From contig NZ_LQIS01000025.1 in assembly GCF_001499905.1 (NCBI RefSeq), forward strand, positions 1 through 42,875: a stretch of 42,875 nucleotides of DNA, given 5' to 3'. The number at the start of each line of letters is the position of its first letter. Position 1 is the stretch's first letter. The notes under the pieces are model-generated. The model did no database searches. It was not told the origin of the DNA and saw only the letters and a program-made list of their open reading frames with translations. Positions 39,797-42,875 of the stretch are shown here, in pieces. This DNA is from Mycobacterium sp. GA-1285. Its GTDB lineage: Bacteria > Actinomycetota > Actinomycetes > Mycobacteriales > Mycobacteriaceae. Both the position numbers and the translations under genes were made by a program.

Positions 39797-41566
39797 CTAT
39801 GGCGCGTCCGGAACGGGGATGTCCGGCTCCGGTTCGACCGATGTGGTGGGCGGCTCGGTGGTCGTCGGCGGCTGGGTGGTCGTCGGCTGGGTGGTCGTCG
39901 GACGCGTCGTCGTGGTGGTGGGTTGCGTTGTGGTGGTCGTCGTGACGGTTGTGGTGGTCGTCGTGGGGGGTGCCGTCGTGGTTGTCGTCGTCTCCGGGGG
40001 CGGGGGTGGCGGGACCACGCTGGTGGTCGGGCGTCCGTCCGTCCCGGTAACTGTAACCGTCTGTGGTGCAACCGAAGTCGTCTGTTCCGGCGACGGGCCC
40101 GACTCGAAGGTGGTCGCGGTCTCGGTGACCGGGGAGCTGTCGCCGGACGTGCTCGTCAGCGTGACCGCGAGTCCACCGGCGGCCAGAAGTGCGGCCGCCG
40201 CCGCCGCGCCGAACAGCACCACCGGCCGGCGGTACCACGGCAGCGGTTCGGGTTCCGGTTCGTACTGCTCTTCCTCGTGGGCGAATTCCATCCCGGGCCG
40301 AGCGCCGGTTCCGCCGGCTTCGAACGTGTAATCCTCACCGGCATAGGGGACCGGCTCATCGGCCGGCGAGTCGTCCTGCGACCAGGCCAGCGCACGAAAC
40401 GTCGCGGAGCCCGCGCCGTCAGCGGCCGACTGCGCGGCCGCGACACCGGCTGCACCGGCAGCCCACGCGGCCGCGGACATGCTCGTCGGCGCCATCCCGG
40501 TCGGGGCGTCAGCGACGGCAGCCATCCCGGTCGCCGCGTCGGCGGCGTCGGCGATCAGCGCTGCGCCCGCGGCGACGTTGAGTTGGGACTGCGGTGTGGT
40601 GATGACCGGGGCGCGCAGCCGGGTGGACAGCTGCTGGGTGATCAGCGGGATATTCGCGCCGCCGCCGACAGTCGCCACGGCCGAGACGTTCGCCGGCGCG
40701 ATGTTGTTGCGCTGCAACGTTTCGTGAACGGCATTGAGCACCCCGTCGAGCGGGCCGCTGATCAGCTGCTCCAACTCGGTGCGGGTCACGCGCACGTCGG
40801 AGTTGAAGCCGGGTAGGTCGGCGTGGACGACCGCGGCGGTATCGGCCGACAGCTGTTCCTTGGCCGCGCGCGCCTCGTTGCGCAGCCGGGCCAGGGAACT
40901 GACGGCGGCGGTGCCCGCGGGGTCGGCGTCGTTGGCCGCCGCGATGCCCGCTACGACGTGGTTGAGCAGAAGCTGATCGATCTGGTCGCCGGAGAAGTCG
41001 GCGTAGCGGACCGTCTCCCCGATCGAGCTCAAGTCGGCTCCCGCGTCGGCCAGGCTGATGCTGGTACCGCTGCCGCCGAAGTCGCAGAGCACGACGACAC
41101 CGCTCGACGGCAGGCCCGGCGCGGCCTGCAGTGCGGCAAGTGCGGCCGCCGAATCGGGCACCAACGTGGATGCCAACCCTTCGGGGGCCAGACCGGGCGC
41201 CGCCCGCAACGCGCCCCGCAGCGCGCCGGTGGTCGCCGCTCCCCAGTGCGCGGGCACCGCGATCACGACGGGAGCGCCGCCGCCGACCGTGCGCGCCATG
41301 GCGTCGAGCGCCTCGACCAGAACCCGCTCTCCGCGATGCGGCGAACCATCGGCGGCGACCAACGGCACCGGGTCGCCGACGCGTTCGACGAATCCGCTCA
41401 GCACCATGCCGGGTTGGTTCAGGTTGGGGTTCTCGGCAGGCACGCCGACCTCCGGCGCGCGATCGTCGAATACGGTGAGTATCGATCGGCGCATGACCGG
41501 GGGACGGCCGATCCGGGCCGCCACCAAATTGGTCGAACCGATCGACAACCCGAGTGAGTCGCTCAT
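39797..41566 (-). CDS. Hsp70-like membrane protein with Pro/Thr tail (first copy, operon with iniR)
   Basis: 589 aa from ATG 41566, preceded by AAAGGTGGAG. The Hsp70-like ATPase domain shows LGLSIGSTNLVAAR, LCDFGGSGTSISLA, AAKEQLSADT and VATVGGGANIPLI. As in the other copy the first loop lacks the canonical Asp. A membrane helix (PVVLFGAAAAAALLAAGGLA) follows an acidic segment. The tail of about 100 residues is dominated by Thr and Pro (TTTTTTTAPPTTTTTTV-like), presumably spanning the wall. No substrate-binding domain is present. The open frame runs up to 41620, but the probable -10 (41606-41611) lies inside that extension. It is upstream of and 4 nt from iniR. Confidence 0.87.
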   Translation of the reverse strand: MSDSLGLSIGSTNLVAARIGRPPVMRRSILTVFDDRAPEVGVPAENPNLNQPGMVLSGFVERVGDPVPLVAADGSPHRGERVLVEALDAMARTVGGGAPVVIAVPAHWGAATTGALRGALRAAPGLAPEGLASTLVPDSAAALAALQAAPGLPSSGVVVLCDFGGSGTSISLADAGADLSSIGETVRYADFSGDQIDQLLLNHVVAGIAAANDADPAGTAAVSSLARLRNEARAAKEQLSADTAAVVHADLPGFNSDVRVTRTELEQLISGPLDGVLNAVHETLQRNNIAPANVSAVATVGGGANIPLITQQLSTRLRAPVITTPQSQLNVAAGAALIADAADAATGMAAVADAPTGMAPTSMSAAAWAAGAAGVAAAQSAADGAGSATFRALAWSQDDSPADEPVPYAGEDYTFEAGGTGARPGMEFAHEEEQYEPEPEPLPWYRRPVVLFGAAAAAALLAAGGLAVTLTSTSGDSSPVTETATTFESGPSPEQTTSVAPQTVTVTGTDGRPTTSVVPPPPPPETTTTTTAPPTTTTTTVTTTTTTQPTTTTTRPTTTQPTTTQPPTTTEPPTTSVEPEPDIPVPDAP

Positions 41567-41605
41567 CTCCACCTTTGCATCTGGGTGCATTCGGACCCGG
41601 CCATC

Positions 41606-41611
41606 ACGATA
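41606..41611 (-). promoter_or_regulatory. Candidate -10 (TATCGT) of the Hsp70-like/iniR operon
   Basis: TATCGT on the minus strand within CTATCGTG, about 40 nt before ATG 41566. The same CTATCGTG precedes the Hsp70-like stub at 6376. Confidence 0.4.
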
Positions 41612-41641
41612 GCGGCTCATCCTGGTCGAATACGGGAGCTG

Positions 41642-41682
41642 CCCCTAGTGGGAGGAAATCCCCTACCGGCCCGTCCCCTAAC
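41642..41682 (+). promoter_or_regulatory. Three CCCCTA-type direct repeats upstream of the first iniB-like gene
   Basis: CCCCTAGT (41642-41649), CCCCTACC (41660-41667) and CCCCTAAC (41675-41682), all in coding orientation for the iniB-like gene at 41810. A possible -10 is TAGCAT at 41736-41741, which puts the last repeat about 66 nt before the start of transcription. The repeats also lie between this gene and the divergent Hsp70-like/iniR operon. Confidence 0.55.
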
Positions 41683-41809
41683 GACGCGGCCGAGCAGGTG
41701 GGTTTCGCACCGATCACCGCGACGGTCACCGTCGATAGCATCGTGGCAGGCCACTTGTCTGGTCTTGTCTCTAGCCACATATATCTGTTCGAGGGAGGGA
41801 GGGTGTTTC

Positions 41810-42325
41810 ATGGCCAACGAGTTACTCGACTTCGTCATGTCGGTGGTTGGTGATCCCGACGCCGCTGCGCGTTTCGCCGCCGATCCGAATCAAGCCATTC
41901 TCGACGCCAATCTGACGAACGTGACCAGCGCCGATGTCCACGCCCTGATCCCGGTGGTATCGGAGTCGATGTCGGCACTGCCGACGACGGTTCCGACCGG
42001 GCTGGACGGCGGTATCGCCGAAGCCGCAGCCAACGTCTGGAGCAGCGGTGCGGCCACCGCGGCTTTCGACGCATTCGGCGACCACGTGCCGGCCGATGTG
42101 GTGAACGACGTGTCCGACGCGCTGATCTCCGATCCGGGCGTCTCTGAACTCGCCGATCCGGATGTTCCGGGTGTCGCCGACGTGGACGACGCCTCGTTGC
42201 AGTTGGATCAGCCGGTGATCGAGGACGTCGTCGACGATGCGCCGACCATCGACGACTTCAGCGACGCGGTGGCGGATGTGCAGCAGCTCGACATCGATGC
42301 GGGCGGGTTCGACATCTTCGACTGA
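41810..42325 (+). CDS. IniB-like protein, acidic short form
   Basis: 171 aa from ATG 41810, with a very strong SD (GGAGGGAGGG). The N-terminal 50 residues carry the IniB N-terminal signature: ELLDFVMSVVGDPDAAARFAADP, ending near SADVHALIPVV (quoted in parts: LLDFVMSVVGDPDA, RFAADPNQAI). The rest is unlike classical IniB: no Gly/Ala-rich repeat but a strongly acidic, Asp/Val-rich tail (VIEDVVDDAPTIDDF, DIDAGGFDIFD). There is no signal peptide. It lies just upstream of a second IniB-like gene and ends in a strong intrinsic terminator, so the two are separate units. Confidence 0.8.
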   Translation: MANELLDFVMSVVGDPDAAARFAADPNQAILDANLTNVTSADVHALIPVVSESMSALPTTVPTGLDGGIAEAAANVWSSGAATAAFDAFGDHVPADVVNDVSDALISDPGVSELADPDVPGVADVDDASLQLDQPVIEDVVDDAPTIDDFSDAVADVQQLDIDAGGFDIFD

Positions 42326-42341
42326 AACGCCGAAGCGACGG

Positions 42342-42371
42342 AATGCGCGGTCCCTCGAGGGGCCGCGCATT
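42342..42371 (+). terminator. Intrinsic terminator after the acidic iniB-like gene
   Basis: AATGCGCGG pairs perfectly with CCGCGCATT, with an inner CCCT/AGGG pairing, followed by TTTCTCG. It is the strongest hairpin in the window and sits 16 nt after the stop at 42325. Confidence 0.8.
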
Positions 42372-42418
42372 TCTCGTTCCCGCTCGAGATACGGCGGACC
42401 AAGCCGCCCCCGATCCAT

Positions 42419-42446
42419 CCCCTAACCCCCTAACGGCACCCCTACT
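42419..42446 (+). promoter_or_regulatory. Three CCCCTA-type direct repeats upstream of iniB
   Basis: CCCCTAAC (42419-42426), CCCCTAAC (42427-42434, immediately adjacent) and CCCCTACT (42439-42446), in iniB orientation. A possible -10 is TAACGT at 42513-42518, so the repeats end about 79 nt before the expected transcription start and 137 nt before ATG 42583. Confidence 0.6.
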
Positions 42447-42582
42447 CCGATCCCGGGATCGCGCGGCTCAGGGAGGGGTCGCGACCCCGTTTCTGTGGCG
42501 TCGCGACGGCCATAACGTGGTTCTCAGCTCGCCGGACAGCCCGGCGACCAAACCAAGACCAACATCTTCGAAAGGATCCGAC

Positions 42583-42875
42583 ATGAACCTCATCGACTGG
42601 TTTCTGAACCTGTTCCGCGACCCCGTCTCCGCCGCTGCCTTCGTGGCGGACCCCGACCGCGAACTGCACCAGGCCGGCTTCGGCAACGTTTCGGCAGCCC
42701 AGGTGCAGGCCGTGGCGGCCACCGTGGCGCCGGCGGCGGTGGTGCATGGTGGTGGTGATCCGGTGGTGGGTTTGCAGCAGGCGGTGGCCCAGACCCACGG
42801 GATCGCTTTCGCTCCGCAGCGCCAGACCGAGGTGTTGTCCAACAACGACACGCTCAGCCACAACGACACCCGGTT
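42583..42875 (+). CDS. iniB: IniB (partial, runs off the window)
   Basis: ATG 42583 follows AAAGGA at good spacing. The visible 97 residues begin NLIDWFLNLFRDPVSAAAF, then VADPDRELHQAGFGNVSA, the IniB N-terminal domain, and continue into QQAVAQTHGIAF and the Asn/Asp-rich NNDTLSHNDT. The gene is open at the window edge. In mycobacteria iniB is followed by iniA and iniC, dynamin-like proteins of the cell-wall-inhibitor response; whether they follow here cannot be seen. Confidence 0.85.
   Translation, partial: MNLIDWFLNLFRDPVSAAAFVADPDRELHQAGFGNVSAAQVQAVAATVAPAAVVHGGGDPVVGLQQAVAQTHGIAFAPQRQTEVLSNNDTLSHNDTR

Noticed and set aside
39840..40010. Possible simple-sequence or CRISPR-like repeat
   Set aside because: The GTGGTCGTCGG-type repetition is the coding of the Thr/Pro tail; there are no regular spacers. 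I see no CRISPR array in the window.
39793..40071. N-terminal extension of the iniR frame
   Set aside because: It is the antisense-frame reading of the Pro/Thr tail of the adjacent gene on the same strand; Walker A follows ATG 39792 at normal distance.
39152..40816. 554-codon plus-strand frame across iniR and the Hsp70-like gene
   Set aside because: It crosses two well-supported minus-strand genes; the Gly/Arg and Val-rich stretches are mirror images of the Thr/Pro tail.

Overview
The window comes from a high-GC actinobacterium, almost certainly a Mycobacterium/Mycolicibacterium. The evidence is GC-rich third codon positions, many GTG starts, secreted LpqH-like and DUF732-like proteins, a bifunctional-type dCTP deaminase, UdgA, the EtfD-type Fe-S membrane protein and an iniB/LuxR (IniR-like) locus. 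From memory, not from a search, the order matches the M. tuberculosis blocks Rv0307c-Rv0310c, Rv0320-tRNA-Gly-dcd-udgA and Rv0337c (aspC)-Rv0338c-Rv0339c-iniB, with accessory DNA between them.

Layout. (1) 0-6.3 kb: envelope and lipid genes: a PAP2 phosphatase, a PAP2-diacylglycerol kinase fusion, a secreted YkuD L,D-transpeptidase, a SnoaL-like protein, a membrane protein and a DAO-Rieske fusion. (2) 6.3-8.2 kb: a 5' stub of an Hsp70-like gene, a secreted cupin and a membrane protein with a Pro-rich tail. (3) 8.3-13.2 kb: a tightly coupled five-gene operon of GH26-like hydrolase, GAF-PPM phosphatase, cellulose-synthase-like GT2, STAS antagonist and HATPase kinase. It looks like an exopolysaccharide synthase with its own Rsb-type partner-switching module. 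(4) 13.5-18.9 kb: secreted proteins, a secretory-type lipase and a GT87 mannosyltransferase. (5) 18.9-20.8 kb: a four-gene phage-like relic on the 3' side of a tRNA-Gly(CCC), its genes joined by identical 11-nt overlaps. (6) 20.9-23.6 kb: a block of small exported proteins between a decayed copy of the dcd 5' end and intact dcd, marked by a 44-nt direct repeat. (7) 23.6-35.3 kb: mostly core genes (dcd, a DUF7159-like membrane protein, udgA, a P450, an MDMPI-fold protein, a YibE/F permease, aspC, etfD). etfD has two tandem palindromic operators and a four-copy C-terminal repeat. (8) 35.4-42.9 kb: an iniB-type envelope-stress locus with two transmembrane Hsp70-like proteins flanking a MalT/LuxR-type ATPase regulator, divergent from two IniB-like genes; the second IniB-like gene runs off the window.

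The most interesting new observation is an asymmetric direct repeat, CCCCTAAC or close variants. It occurs in two or three copies, always in the same orientation relative to the gene, upstream of three transcription units at the ini locus (37211-37232, 41642-41682, 42419-42446). In each case it ends about 65-80 nt before a plausible -10/start. I infer that it is the binding site of the locus's LuxR/MalT-type regulator, and that the Hsp70-like membrane proteins belong to the same stress circuit as IniB. The second strong candidate system is the partner-switching exopolysaccharide operon at 8.3-13.2 kb.
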